From: Buddleja alternifolia
Taxonomy: Eukaryota; Streptophyta; Magnoliopsida; Lamiales; Scrophulariaceae
Length of the DNA: 64,000 bases
Assembly (NCBI GenBank): GCA_019426215.1
Contig: CM033392.1
Span: forward strand, 54,673,149 to 54,737,148
Direction of reading: 5' to 3'
Shown here: in pieces, positions 22,749 through 35,209 of the stretch
Layout of the letters: each line of letters begins with the position of its first letter
How positions within the stretch are numbered: position 1 is the stretch's first letter
Notes under the pieces: generated by a model
What the model was told of the DNA's origin: nothing
What the model saw: only the letters and a program-made list of their open reading frames with translations
Database searches by the model: none
Made by a program: the position numbers and the translations under genes

Positions 22749-23162
22749 TTTTAGTATAAAACAAGTATTTGTGTTCAAATATTGGATTAATTAAAGGATT
22801 TTAAAATATTAGAATGATAAATTTGTTATCATTACTTTGTCTTAAAAAATATTAGAAAATAGGAACAATATGTTTATTTTTTATTTCTCATATAAATCTG
22901 GAGAGCTTGATTATATCAGAATTAGAATTTATATTTTATATGAATCTAAATATAAAGATGCAAACTTTGAAAAAAACACAGTACAAGTATTCTGCTAAAC
23001 TTGTTATAACTAAAAGAAAAGTGAGAATAAACTAAAAGCTACACTCATTATAACTAAAATGAAAATGAGAACAAAATAAAAATATAGTGAAACTTTTGCT
23101 CTTGTACATGAGTAAAACAAAATAATAATGAAACTTTCGCTCTTACACGCATCGTGATTGAT
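22749..23162. other. AT-rich unassigned sequence
   Basis: No gene is seen. A short imperfect duplicate ('AACTAAAA.GAAAA.TGAGAA.AA', then 'GTGAAACTTTTGCTCTTGTACA' and 'ATGAAACTTTCGCTCTTACACG') occurs around 23015-23150. It may belong to the outer part of the Gypsy G1 LTR, whose start I could not fix. Confidence 0.35.
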
Positions 23163-23514
23163 TAGAGGCTAATTAATTAAATGCGTTTTGGGGATTAATC
23201 TAATTAGGGCTCAGAATTAGTTATAAGCGGACCTATCCTGCTCACCCACGTGGAAAGGGAATATTGCCGGCTTTTTGTGTGCATGGAATTTCCAGAGTAG
23301 TGCTCAGATTTTGGTAGTGTCTTGAATGCAGTACGAGCTCTCTCTCTCCTTTCTTCTTCTACTTTTTTTTTTTTTTTTTAACAAAAGCCACCTATGTCCT
23401 GATGGGGGGATTTTTCTGGATCCCCTCCCTTCTATATATCAAGATAAAAGTAGTACACAAGATTTCAAGCCTATCCAACTAGTGAATGAAAAAAGGAGTA
23501 CTACTCTCTTACAA

Positions 23515-26500
23515 TTAGCCTCGAAAGTTAGGAAAGTTAAGCATATCTAATCTAATATACCCCCTAATTACACCAAAAAGCTCACTATTGTTAAATGCTT
23601 GAAGAGATGGGGCTTCACAACCTTGATTAGCGAGGAAATCTGCTGCTTTGTTGCCTTCACGGTAAACGTGAGAAATGGAAGTTTCGAGATGTTTAAGTGA
23701 ATTCCTAATTGATTGGAGAGTGCATTGAAACCTCCAGGAACCTTTGTATTTGGAGCAGATAATGTGGATCACACTTAGAGGATCTAATTCAATCCAAACC
23801 TTATGAAATCCTCTCTCTATACATAGCTTCAGTCCCCGATTTACAGCAGCCAGCTCGGCTGCCATATTTGTGCAGATACTAAGAGGTTCGACAAAGGCAA
23901 ACAAAACTTTTCCTTTATTATCTCGCACTAAACCTCCAGCGCCTGCCAGACCCGGATTACCCCTAGCTGCCCCATCTGTGTTGAGCTTAACCCAACTTGG
24001 AGATGGTTTAGTCCAATAAATAGGGATAGACTTTGACAAAGTCATTGTGCAGTCAAGCAATATATCCCACTTCTGAGCCACATTCCTATCTCCAATCCAA
24101 TGACCATTCTTCCAATGATTGCTTTTATTGAGAAGCTTTATATGGTCATGGATATTCACGATGATTCAGTCTGGAGAGATAGCTATATTTCTATGCTTTT
24201 TGTTGTTTCTAGCCACCCACAAATACCACAAAATAAGATTTGGCAAAATTGTACGAATGTGATCCTTACCCTTATATGGGGCAGATTCTCTCCATGTGTG
24301 TAGGATTCGGTCAATGTTGTCAGGTTGAAAGGGTGGGATTTGAAAGAAGGCTTCAAAATGACACCATACTTTCGACGCACAACCACTCGATATAAAGACG
24401 TGGAAAGTGGTTTCAATGTGATGACAACAGCCGCATTTAGATGCAAGATGGATCCCCTTCCGTTGCATCCGAACATCAACCAGGATCCAGTCCCGAATTA
24501 GTCTCCAAATAAAAATTGAAATGGTTGGGGTAAGGAGGGGGGACCAAATTCGATCAAAGCTTTGGGAAGGGGAGATCGGACCACGGATGCTTTCCCAAGC
24601 AGATTTTGTAGTGAACTCTCCGCTATTAGTTAGTTTCCAAACCATGGAATTATTCTCATCTTCACGAATTCGGAGGTTTGTGACTTTGTCAATAAGGGGC
24701 TGTGGTAATGCTTCATGAAGCCTAGATAGGTCCCAGTTTTCTTCAATCCAAAAATCTTTCACAAGATCATGAGAGGAATTAAAAGATGGGAACAAATCTT
24801 GAATTTTGCCATCCATGATCCAATGGTCTTGCCAAAAGAAAATGTTTCCTTTCCCGATTTGCCTAAAAATAAAATGTTGAACTTCTTCTCGAACTTTGCA
24901 GATTCTTCTCCAAACCGTGGAGTCACTGGGACGAGATCGAGAGTCCCCTGGAAAAAGATCGAAGCAATATTTTCGAGAGATGAATTGAGCCCGTAGTGAG
25001 TTTTGGGCCCGGAATCTCCACCAAAGCTTATATGAGAAAGATTTCACCGAGTCCCTGAGGTTTCTAACTCCGAGACCTCCCTCTTCCAAAGGCTGACAAA
25101 TTTTATCCCAAGAAGCCCAATGAGTTCTTTTTTTTTTTCGTTGAGGAACCCCAAAAAAATCTATTAAACAATCTTTCAATCTGGGTAATGGTACCAATGG
25201 GAGGTTCAAGGACTTGACATAGATAAATTGGCATTGAACAAAGAACACTTTTAATCAACTGAAAGCGACCTCCATGAGACAGAAAAGCATGTTCCCAACC
25301 AACAAGCCGCACTCTAATTTTTTCAATCAATTCAACAAACAGAATCTTTTTTTTTTTTTCCTTTGTGAAGAGGTGCGCCTAAGTGTGAAATAGGAAGGCT
25401 ATTTTGACAGAAACCTGAAATATCCTTGATCAGTTGAATTTTTGCAACTTCCATTTTCTCACTAACCACAAAGGAGCTTTTCTGAACATTAACAAGCTGC
25501 CCCGAAATTTGTTTGTAAGAAGACAAAAATTGTTTAAGGAGGATCAGCCCAGACTCTTCACACGAGGTAAAAATAATTGTATCATCCACATATGATAAAT
25601 GCGAAACTCCCATTCGTCCCCCGTTAATTCTGAAATACAGTTGGGGATTCAAATTGAACAGGGAGGATAATCCTCTAGAAAAAGCTTCTAATAAAAGGAT
25701 AAAAAGAGCCGGGGATATTGGGTCGCCTTGTCTTAATCTACGAGAAGACTTAAAAAAGCCTGAAGGCTCGCCATTTATAAGAATTGAGAACCAATAATTT
25801 TCAATCGCATGTTTGATGAGCCTAATAAACTGAGATGGAAAGCCCATTTTTTCCAGAACCGCAAAAAGGAAAACCCATGAAACTCTATCGTAAGCTTTTG
25901 ACATATCAAGTTTCATCACTATATTACCTTTGCAACTTGGATAGTCGATAGAATGCACCATTTCTTGGGCAAGAAGGATGTTGTCACCAATTAATCTACC
26001 CGGGACGAAACCACTTTGAGACAAAGATATTGTCGAGGGGAGAACCTTCTTGATTTTTTTATATAGAAGCTTAGTAATGATTTTGTTCGAGACATTGCAA
26101 AGAGAAATAGGTCTAAATTCCACCCAAGAATTCGGAGCCTCAGTCTTAGGAATGAGGACAATAGTAGTGGTCGAGAAGCTACGGGGCAATGGGGTACCAC
26201 AAAAAAAATCTCGAACCGCTTCAAAAAGATCCTGCGCAACAAAATCCCAGCACACCTGATAGAATGACACGGAGAAACCATTGGGGCCAGCCGGCGTATC
26301 TTGGCTAATCTCAAAAACAACTTGTTTAATTTCTTCTACAGATGGGATGTCACAAAAATTACCAGTTTCAGCCTCTTGGATTGTCGGGAGATTAGCGAAA
26401 ATCGGATCGGACAAATTCAAATCCACCTGATTAATTGGGCTGGATAGAAGACATTCAAAGAAGTCAATTCTTGATTGTTTGTTTTCCAATGGATTCGTGA

Positions 26501-27621
26501 TTTCTCTATTTTCCTCTTGAATTTTTTGAATTACAGATCGCAGCCTCTTCTTTTTAACCAACGCATGGAAGTATTTGGTGTTTCTTTCCCCTTCTTCTAA
26601 CCATTTGCAAGAACTTTTCTGTTTCCAATAGCAAGATTCCTTTGCAAGGGCTAATTTTAATGACACATTTTTACGATTCATCTCAATCAGATTTCCCTCT
26701 ATCGGGCATTGATCAAAATTGGCTTCTGCTTCGACAACTTCTTTTTCTGTAATACTAACCAATTGGAATACATTCCCAAAAATAGATTTGTTCCAGCTTT
26801 TGAGGAAAGTCTTAAGCCGGATTAGCTTCAGATGAACATACCATACGCTTCAATAGGTTGGGACCAGTTATCTTTAGAAGATTGGAAAAAATCGTGGTGC
26901 TTGAGCCACATGTTTTGAAACCTGAAAGAAGCTGGTGTTCTTCTAGAAGACGACTCCGCAATGATCTCAAGCGGGCTATGATCCGAGATTCCACGTGGGT
27001 GATGAATAACCCGAGTGCTGCCAAAAATCTCCGCCCAATTTATCGAGATTAATGCTCTATCAAGTCTCTGCCAAAGCCTCCGATTAGTCCACGTTAAAGG
27101 TTCCCCTTCAAAACCCGCATCCAAAAGTCTACTGTCTGCCAACATGTTCCCAAAATCTTCCATTGACCCAACATTCGAATCTTCCCCGCCACTTCTTTCA
27201 CTACTCGATAGAATGGTGTTAAAATCAACTCCAACTAACCAAGGGTCATTTGTATGAGACAACTCAATAATTTCATTCCACAATGGCCGTCGAAGAGATC
27301 AAGAACATTTTGCATATACAAAGGTACAAGTGATATGATTATCAAGCAAATTATGTTTAATTTTAACATGAAGAAGCTGTTCATGATCTCGGAGAACTTC
27401 AAATTGAATTCCCTCACCTCCAAAACACCAAATTTTATTAGATAGATTAACAAGAGATGATGTGAAACCAAAACGTCTTCCCCAAAAATTATCTTCCAAT
27501 TCTATAAACGGTTCCAATAAGACCAGAATGTGAGGTTTATTAGAGCAAACAATTCTAAGAAGAGCTCTTTTTTTTCTGGGCTACCCATACCTCTAATGTT
27601 CCAAATAATCAACTTAATCAT
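23515..27621 (-). pseudogene. LINE ORF2: endonuclease, reverse transcriptase, zinc finger and RNase H, broken
   Basis: ATG at 27621 (minus) starts MIKLIIWNIRGMGSPEKK, the usual N-terminus of the AP-endonuclease domain. Endonuclease motifs continue at 27283-26828 (GVDFNTIL, RLDRAL, ISDHSPL). RT is open over 476 codons (26762-25332), with MKLDMSKAYDRVSW, RLRQGDPISPALF and SYVDDTIIF. A zf-RVT region lies at about 24560-24400, and an RNase H domain at 24159-23515 starts LNTDGAARGNPG and includes the MAAELAAV and EGNKAADFLA motifs. Breaks: frameshifts near 27570, 26845, 25345, 25130 and between the zinc-finger and RNase H parts, plus a stop near 27300. Several fall in runs of A. It acts in target-primed reverse transcription. 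Confidence 0.85.
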
Positions 27622-29462
27622 GATACCTTTTGGAAGAGGCTGACGAAGTCAAAATGAGCCTGGTAGCTAGTTTTTGGGCTGGTAGATCCGACATTTTCCT
27701 TCCGAGTTTATTCCCTGTTTTTGGTAGAATTAATTCTGCACCATCTAGCGACTTGCTACGTCTATGATTTTTTCTCACTAAAGCATCTTCGAAGTCAATA
27801 GCTTGGGAATTGTCGGCAGTCTTTGGAACCGAAAACTCTAAAGAGTCAGGCGGGATGAGAGGAACCTCCATTGGCGCAAGAGGAGATATATGAGAGATTC
27901 TCCTGAAGAGGGGAACTGGACGAGGAGGGGCAGAGCCTTCTTCAAGATCAATAGAACTCGACGAAACCACTGAGGTATCAATGGGAAAAGATGATCCATC
28001 TGACTCAGACGGGATAATCACAGGAGGGGCAGCTTCTTGCGGTAGTGAGCTAGATGCTAAAGCTTGAAATTGATTTGAAATCGTCACTGGAATGTCTTCG
28101 TCTACATCTCCATTTTCTACGCTTTTATCTTTCACTGAAGTAGAAGATAACTCTGGGTCAACTCTAGTTTGGGGTTTGTTTTTATTTCTCCGTTTCTTGT
28201 TTTTGACGGGGAGATTGTTCACCCCCTGTTTTTCCTTCAAAAGATCAAGAGGGATTTTTTTGCCAATCCCCACCGTATTTCCATTATGCTCAAAAGCTTC
28301 CATTCCAACTAGATGAATAAACTCTACTGCATCACAAACAGCGTTTTCCACAGTTTCAGCATTATTCAGGTAGATTTTTTCCGGGGAGGATGGATTCCCC
28401 TCATTTTCAACAATAGCAGGAAGCGGGCGAAACACGCCTTAGCGTTATCTTTTGTTTTATTGGATTGGGCAGCGCTTGACTCTCCAATCTCTAAACGTTG
28501 ATTAGTTATTAGAGTGTGAGCAGCGGTCCCTTGCGGGTTAACGGCTGCCTTGCCTTTTTGTTTTTTATTCTCCAGAATAGCCCAAAGATCCTCTTGATTG
28601 GAGATGGGGTTAACAAGGTTAGAGTCTAATTTCCCCTGTTGGTTAATTAGACAATCTTTCTCAATATGACCAAAGTGTTTGCAATCTGGACAATAAATGG
28701 GGAGATTTTCATAATAAATTTTTTGAGTAATATCCCCATCATCATCTCCAAGCCAAATTTCATGAACTAGAGGGTCGAGAAGATTAATTTCTACACACAC
28801 ACGGGCAAAACTAGGCCGAGTATAATCAGCTGTGGATTCATCAATTTTCAAAGGCGTCCCAATAAGTCAAGCAATATTGTGTAAAGACTTCCGATGATAA
28901 AAAGCAACAGGGAGATCGGGAAGGGATACCCAAATCGGAACAATAGGCAATTCAGCAGTAGGTGAAAAATCCTTGTTCCATTTAAAAGTCTTCATGGGAA
29001 AGCCATCTATAAGCTATTCCTTCTTCATCCATATCCGGGTGTAATCTTCATCACTGGATAGGTTAATCAGAACATGCTTCATATCAATAATTCCTACTGT
29101 GTAGCACCCTTTAAGCCTAGATTTAGCAAATCGGGCCTGAACCTAATTAATCGTAGGGACCCCATAGGAGAATTTCCCAACAAGAGCATATTTAAGGGGA
29201 ACAATCTTCTCATCCATTTCAGCCCCAGAATAGAACAACCCCTGAGACCTTTTTTCATACGGGGCTCACCAAAACCCCTATCCCCAACATCGATTAGAGA
29301 CTTCTTGGCAGCACCAGGCGAAGACGGACCCAAAGACGGGCCCAACGAAGACTGAAGGGCATCACGAAAGCTACGGTGGGAAGGTTTGTCGGGAAATTTA
29401 TCAGGAGGAACGCGATTGGCGGAAACAAGAGGGGAGTAATTGGCGAGGGGAGGAATGGCCAT
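27614..29462 (-). pseudogene. LINE ORF1: DUF4283-type RNA-binding protein with CCHC knuckle, broken
   Basis: ATG at 29462 (minus, context CCATGG) begins MAIPPLANYSPLVSANRVPP. A DUF4283-like region follows at about 29100-28850, with 'IPIWVSLPDLPVAFY'-like text, then 28851-28366 with FARVCVEINLLDPL and the zinc knuckle YCPDCKHFGHIEKDC. The C-terminal part at 28435-27614 is low-complexity, basic and serine-rich. Frameshifts near 29100 and 28430 and in-frame stops near 29015 and 28870 break it. Its stop codon overlaps the ORF2 start in ATGATTAA. The protein would bind the LINE RNA as a chaperone. Confidence 0.8.
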
Positions 29463-29685
29463 GGAAGGTATAGTAGCCAGAAAGAGAAGGGAAAAGGAGG
29501 GAGCAAGAAAAGAGGGAGCGCAAGAGAGGATTGAAGCCGAAGAGGAGCTGATAACGACAATGAAGAAGAATCAGGGCGTGAGGCCCCATACTCTAGAGAG
29601 AGGATGGAGAAAAGACTTTAGCGAGAGAAACATTTTTTTTTATTCCTTTCTTCTTATTATTCTCTTTGTTGCATTTGAGTACCCA

Positions 29686-30023
29686 TGTTATGACTGAGGG
29701 GCCTGGTCCAGTTACCAAATCCAAAAGAGCTGGGAAGAAGCCAATTGGGCCAAAGATTATATTATGAGAAGCCGGTTAACTTTATTAATTCAGCATATGT
29801 TACTTTCTTCATTTTAGATTAAGTTAATTTAGTTGTAGTGGGAGTAGTTCCTTAGTTAGTGGTTAACGCGAGGATGTTGTTTCCTCATTTTTAGGATTTC
29901 TGGTGTTCGCGTTCATGTATTTATTTTCAGCAAGTTCCCTTAATGAAGTTACGAGAATTTGAGTCAAGTTTTAGTTTTGTAGTTTGGAGTGTTAGATCCC
30001 CACTCATATTTGGGATCCTATCA
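29686..30023 (+). repeat. Left LTR of the TR-GAG element
   Basis: 338 bp with TG..CA ends. It differs from the right LTR at roughly a dozen or so visible positions (for example GGTCCAG versus GGTCGAG, AACGCGAGG versus AACGTGAGG). Confidence 0.9.
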
Positions 30024-30048
30024 ATTGGTGCTCTCGTTATCTCGAACA

Positions 30049-31235
30049 ATGGCTCCCTGCCGCGAAACCCCCGTCGATCCGAACTCTTCCTCACTCGAGG
30101 AACAGGTTGCCAACCTCACCGAATCACTCCGCCAAATGCAATCTTGTTTCGAGGCCGCTGATGCTGCAGCCTAGCACAAAGAAGCCGAATCCACCAAACG
30201 TCACACTCACTCCTGGCCATGTTATCCACTCTTCTGCCACAACCTTCACCACCTGCTCTAGAATTTCTTTCAACCCCCTCGGCAGCAACCTACAATGTTG
30301 CTTCTTCCTCTACCAATCCCACATTCCACATACCATACAACCCTCTCTTCACCGGCCCCGTTGACCTCAAAATACCCAAAATCAGCCTTCCTCTTTTTGA
30401 CGGATCCATTCCTCTCGATTGGCTCTTCCAAGCTGAACAATACTTTACGTACTACAACGTGTTGACGCCACAATGCCTCTCCCTCATATCATTTTTCATG
30501 AAAGGCACGACTCTCAGTTGGTTCAAATGGATGCATTCGAAGGGGCAGCTTACTACTTGGGAACAATTCACTCGCGCACTCGAAACACATTTTGGTCCGA
30601 CCTCGTATGACAACCATCAGGCAGCCCTCTTTAAACTCTGCCAAACAAGCACGGTGACTGAATATCAAACCCAATTTGAAGAACTATACAATTGTGTGCA
30701 CGACATGACCACCAACTCCATCCTCAATTGCTTCATTTCCTGGTTCCATTCTGATATCCAAAATGAACTTGCAGTATTGCGGCTCCATACAATTTCCGAA
30801 GCCATTGGGATTGCCAAATTGGTTGAGGCCAAGTTCAACGATGCCATCTACCCACTCCCTGCTACACAACCAAACCCTATTCAACCTGCAACACATCAAC
30901 CGGCACCAACATTAACTCACCCTTTTCCACCACCACCAGCACACCCCCTCATTTCTGCTTCCATCCCACCACAAAAATCCCCACCTTGCCCTCTACTTCC
31001 CCGCTTCACCCCAACGGAAATCCAAGAAAGGGACTGTGTTTTAGTTGTGATGAACGCTTCCAACCCGGTCATAAGTGTAAAGCTCCCCAATTCCTCACCA
31101 TCCTCTGGCTCGAACCACCTGATCCGCCAGAACCAATGTTACATCTTCTTGATCCTCTTGACACACTTCGGGACACCACCTCTTCCGCACCAGCATACTC
31201 TCCACTCTGAATCTAATGATGGCCATTTAATTTAG
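30049..31235 (+). pseudogene. TR-GAG gag gene, frameshifted
   Basis: ATG at 30049 begins MAPCRETPVDPNSSSLEEQV (coiled-coil-like N-terminus) and hits a stop at 30172-30174. The reading then continues in another frame, open 30219-31235. This carries the retrotransposon gag core: 'LDWLFQAEQYFTYYNV', 'FMKGTTLSWFKWM', 'TSTVTEYQTQFEELYN'. A proline-rich linker follows. The zinc knuckle (GLCFSCDERFQPGHKCK, about 31030-31085) is in a third frame. So there are at least two frameshifts and one stop. The protein would form the virus-like particle and package RNA. Confidence 0.85.
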
Positions 31236-31273
31236 GACCTTGAGGACAAGGCCCATATGGGGGAAGGGAGTAT

Positions 31274-31612
31274 TGTTATGACTGAGGGGCCTGGTCGAGT
31301 TACCAAATCCAAAAGAGCTAGTAAGAAGCCCAATTAGGCCAAAGATTATATTTTGAAAAGCCTGTTAGCTTTATTAATTCAGCATATGTTAATTTCCTCA
31401 TTTTAGATTAAGTTAATTTAGTTGTAGTGGGAGTAGTTCCTTAGTTAGTGGTTAACGTGAGGATGTTGTTTCCTCATTTTTAGGATTTTTGGTGTTTGCG
31501 TTCATGTATTTATTTTCAGCAAGTTCTATTAATGAAGTTAGGAGAATTTGAGTCAAGTTTTAGTTTTGTAATTTGGAGTATTAGATCCCCACTCATATTT
31601 GGGATCCTATCA
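31274..31612 (+). repeat. Right LTR of the TR-GAG element
   Basis: 339 bp, collinear with 29686-30023. It is preceded by the purine tract GGGGAAGGGAGTAT and followed by the TSD ACCCA. Confidence 0.9.
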
Positions 31613-31810
31613 ACCCATTATCCCTAAAATACCTTTTTCTTCCATTGTTGCAGATATAACCTGGAGCTTAGAACTAGATTCCATATTTTATCTTTATTGA
31701 GTTTGAGTTCATGTAATTATCCCATATTTCCATAGGTGTATTCAATATTACAGAAATTTTAGTAGAGTGTTACATTTGGCCATCAGATCAGAGCATAGAT
31801 CTTGAGCTGA

Positions 31811-34800
31811 GATGACTAAAACAAATAGCAATCACATGGATGATTTAGAGAACCAATTTTAAGAGCTAAATGGATCCATGGAAGCTAACTTGTAGAAACA
31901 GAAGGGAGGAAATGTTAACAGAGATGAAGAGTATGACCATGTCTCACTAGATGGAAATGCTGCTGAGGAATCTGGAAGAAGCTAAAGGTAAAGAACCCTC
32001 TAGCTCTATTTCCCCAATTTGACCTCATACTCTTGTGAACCAACATAATGACACAATGAGTGGCATTGCTCATATGAACTTTAGGATGAGAATCTGAGAA
32101 ATTTTACCATAACGTAACTGCACACTTTACTAAGGTAAACTAGAGTTTCCCTGATTGGTTAAATCCTAAGAGTTGGATGAGGAAATGTAAGAAGTATGTT
32201 TTAGTCAATCCTCTAACTGACTATGAAAGGATCATATTAGCAGCAATTAATGTGGAGGGCAAAGCCTGATGGCTGGTATCATGATTATGTAAAGGAAGGG
32301 GGAATGTATGATGGGAAAGGGTTATTGAACTAGTGTTGGAAATATTTATGGAGGCTGGACAGGGTAACATTATTGGGGAATGCAACAAACTCAAACAAAC
32401 TGGAAATATGGCTATCTATTTAGAGCGCTTTGAGGAGCTCAAATCTTTTATGGTGAGCATGAACAAGAACTTACAGAGGAATACTTTATGCATAACTTTA
32501 TTAATGGGTTAAAGGAAGAGATAAAGGCTGTGGTCCAAATGTTTAATCCAACTCCGTTTAACCAAGCAACTCATTATGCCAAATTTCAAGAAGTGTCCTT
32601 AGAGGCAGTGCAGTGGCTAAGGTGCAAAGGACTTGGAATTAATAGGAACATTGGACGGGCTCACCAATCAACACAAAGGAGCAACAAATTCTTACCAGTG
32701 AGTAGTCTTTTGGAACGTAATATCCAAAGAGAGGATTTTCAGTTAAGAAACTCACTACTGCGGAAATTGACAACATGAGAAAAAAGGGATTATGCTTCAA
32801 TTGTGATGAACCCTATTACTTTGGGCATAAATACAGGATACTATTTACTATAGCAGCAGTAGATGTGGATGAATTAGAAGAGGACATAGATGGAGAATCA
32901 GAGAGTGAGGAAGATGAGAACATGTTGATTTCTGTACATGCTTTGGCAGGGAGGGTGGTGCAAGATACTATCAAACTATTGGGACATGTCAAATATAATA
33001 CCATCTCCATACTAGTGGACACAAGAAACACCCATAGCTTCCTGGATTCCAATGTAGCCAAGAGGGCTGGTTGCAGATGGCAACAAGTTGGAGTGTAAAA
33101 ATGAATGTCCTAAATTTACATGGAGAATGGGCAACCACGAACTTCAATCTGACATGAGGATGCTTATGTAGGGAAGTTGTGACATGGTATTAGGAGTTGA
33201 CATGATGAGGAAGCTCGAGTCAGTCACTTTTGATTTTGACAGTCAAAAGGTATCTATGGTAAAACGTGGAGAATCTGTATCCCTACAGGGAACTCAACAT
33301 GAGATGAAGTTGAATATGATCACTGGGTAGAGGGTGAGAAAAACCATCAATAAGTGGTCTTATATGTCTCTCTGTCAATTATATGTTGTGTCTGGTGAGG
33401 AAAGGAACTTGACAAGAAAAAATCTAATTACTGTGGATGGATTATTATGTAGATCTAAACAATTATTTAAAGAGCTAACAGAGCTACCTCCAAAGAGAGC
33501 AAGGGATCATGAAATCAAACTGAAACCAAATGCCCAGGCCATTAAGCAGCAACTATACATGTACTCTTTCGTCCAAAGAGAGGAAATAGAGTGGCTAGTA
33601 GGAGAGATGTTGTCTTCAGGGATAATACAACATAGCACCAACCCCTTACATCTCCAGTATTCCTTGTCAAGAACAAGGACAACATCTGGAGGTTCAGTGT
33701 TGATTATAGGATGTTGAATGCCATTACTCTAAAGGATGGGTTTCCTATACCCATTAATGATGATTTACTAGATAAAGTAAGAGGTGCAGTTGTGTTTTCT
33801 AAAGTATATTTGAGATCTGGATACCATCAAATCAGAGTAAAGTAAGAGGATATACCAAAAACTGCATTTGTGATAGTTTCAAGTCACTATGAATTTAGAG
33901 TAATGCCTTTTAGGCTTACCAAAGCTCATGCCACTTTCCAATCTATCATGAATGAGGTGTTCAAGGATTATCTAAAGAGATTTTTCTTAGTTTTCTTTGA
34001 TGACATTCTAATTTACGGTCCTATTATAGATTGTCATCTAGTCCACTTACAACTGGTGTTTGAAAAGTTATAGGAAGATAAATTGTTGGCAAAAAATCAA
34101 AATGCCCATTTTCACAATCTAAAGTGGAGTACTTAGGGCATGTGATCTCAAAAAAAGGATCTGCTGATCCTACTAAGGTACAATGCATGTTAGATTGGCC
34201 CCAACCTACGACAATGAAGGCTTTGAGGGTTTTTTTTGGATTTGACTTGGTATTATAGGAAGTTTGTGTAACATTATGGAATACTAGCTACGACACTCAT
34301 CACATTACTGAAGAAAGGACAGTTTCACTGGGACAAGGACCTGAGGAAATATTTAGCAAGTTGAAACTGGTTATGGCTAGTACTTCTGTCCTAACCTTAC
34401 TAGAATACAATAAGGTGTTTGTGTTAGAGACAGATGCAAGCTATGGAGGCATTGGTGTTGTTCTTATACAAGATGGACATCTACTAGCTTATTTGAGTAA
34501 GGCACTAGGACCCAAGAGAATGGGGTAATCTATATATGAAAATGAAATTTAAGCAATTATAATGACTGTACCAAAGTGGAGATACTATTTATTCGGATTG
34601 GAGTTTGTGATTAAAACAGATAAGCAAAGCATAAAATACCTGTTAGAATAAAAGATTACAACTTCCCTACAACAGAATTACCTTGCTAAATTGATGGGGT
34701 ATATTTATAAGATTGAATATAAGAAGGGTCCAGGAAATAAAGCTGATGATGCCTTTCAAAGGTAGGAAGAGAAAATCACACTGTAAACAAGTGATACAGT

Positions 34801-35209
34801 GTACTATGATCTATGCAGTACAACCTATGTGAGCACAAGATATCATAGACTCATATCATGGGGATGAGGAAGCTAGAGAAGCCATCACAACTTGTGTGTT
34901 GAGGCCTTATGATGTATCTGCATATTCATTTTATGGAGGGATACTTAGATATCAGGGTAAGATCTACGTAGGTAACAATGCTGAGTTAAGAAAACAAATC
35001 ATAGATTCTATGCATCAATCTACTGCTGGTGGACATTCTAGAGTTAGAGCTACATCGAAAAGATTGCAACTCATATTCTATTAGCCCAAGGTAAAGGAAG
35101 ATATACAATTAGCTATGAACTAGTGTAAAGTTTGCAATTTATGCAAGGGGAAGATGTGGCTCATCATGGCTTGTTACAGCCATTGCCTGTACTTGAACAA
35201 GCCGGGAAC
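31811..35209 (+). pseudogene. Gypsy G1 gag-pol, first part (gag to integrase zinc finger)
   Basis: A primer-binding-like TGGCCATCAGATCAGAGC stands at about 31772. Gag starts near 31811 and carries 'PLTDYERIILAAINVEGKA', 'FMVSMNKNL' and the knuckle GLCFNCDEPYYFGHKY (about 32781). Protease follows at about 32940-33060 (ISVHALAG, ILVDTRNTHSFLD; the usual DTG is DTR here). RT is at about 33480-34240 (MPFRLTKAHATFQSIMNEVF, FDDILIY), RNase H at about 34240-34760 (LAYLSKALGPKR) and the integrase HHCC region at about 34890-35190. Stops and frameshifts occur throughout. An hAT ends this part at 35209; the rest resumes at 45041. Confidence 0.8.

Larger units (their letters stand above)
23359..29643 (-). 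mobile_element. L1-type LINE, near full length
   Basis: Minus orientation. A T-run at 23363-23380 is the poly(A) tail. The flanking repeats TCCTTTCTTCTT at 23347-23358 and 29644-29655 are the TSD, and the equivalent empty site is visible in the other G1 LTR (about 46180-46200). ORF1 (29462-27614) and ORF2 (27621-23515) are both present, so it was a full-length insertion of about 6.3 kb. Frameshifts, several in A-runs, have disabled both. Confidence 0.9.
29686..31612 (+). mobile_element. Gag-only LTR retrotransposon (TR-GAG type)
   Basis: LTRs of 338 and 339 bp (29686-30023 and 31274-31612) start TGTTATGACTGAGGGGCC and end GGGATCCTATCA, with TSD ACCCA at 29681-29685 and 31613-31617. A polypurine tract (31259-31272) precedes the right LTR. 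The 1.25 kb interior encodes only a Gypsy-type gag and zinc knuckle, with no protease, RT or integrase. Total length is 1.93 kb. This architecture matches the described TR-GAG class, which must be mobilised by an autonomous partner. The LTRs are still very similar, so it is younger than most of its neighbours. Confidence 0.9.

Noticed and set aside
24183..24479. Several alternative frames (24183-24479, 25991-26320, 27299-27517) over the LINE
   Set aside because: They are shadows or frameshifted readings of ORF2; 27299-27517 is in fact the real endonuclease frame and is included in the ORF2 entry.
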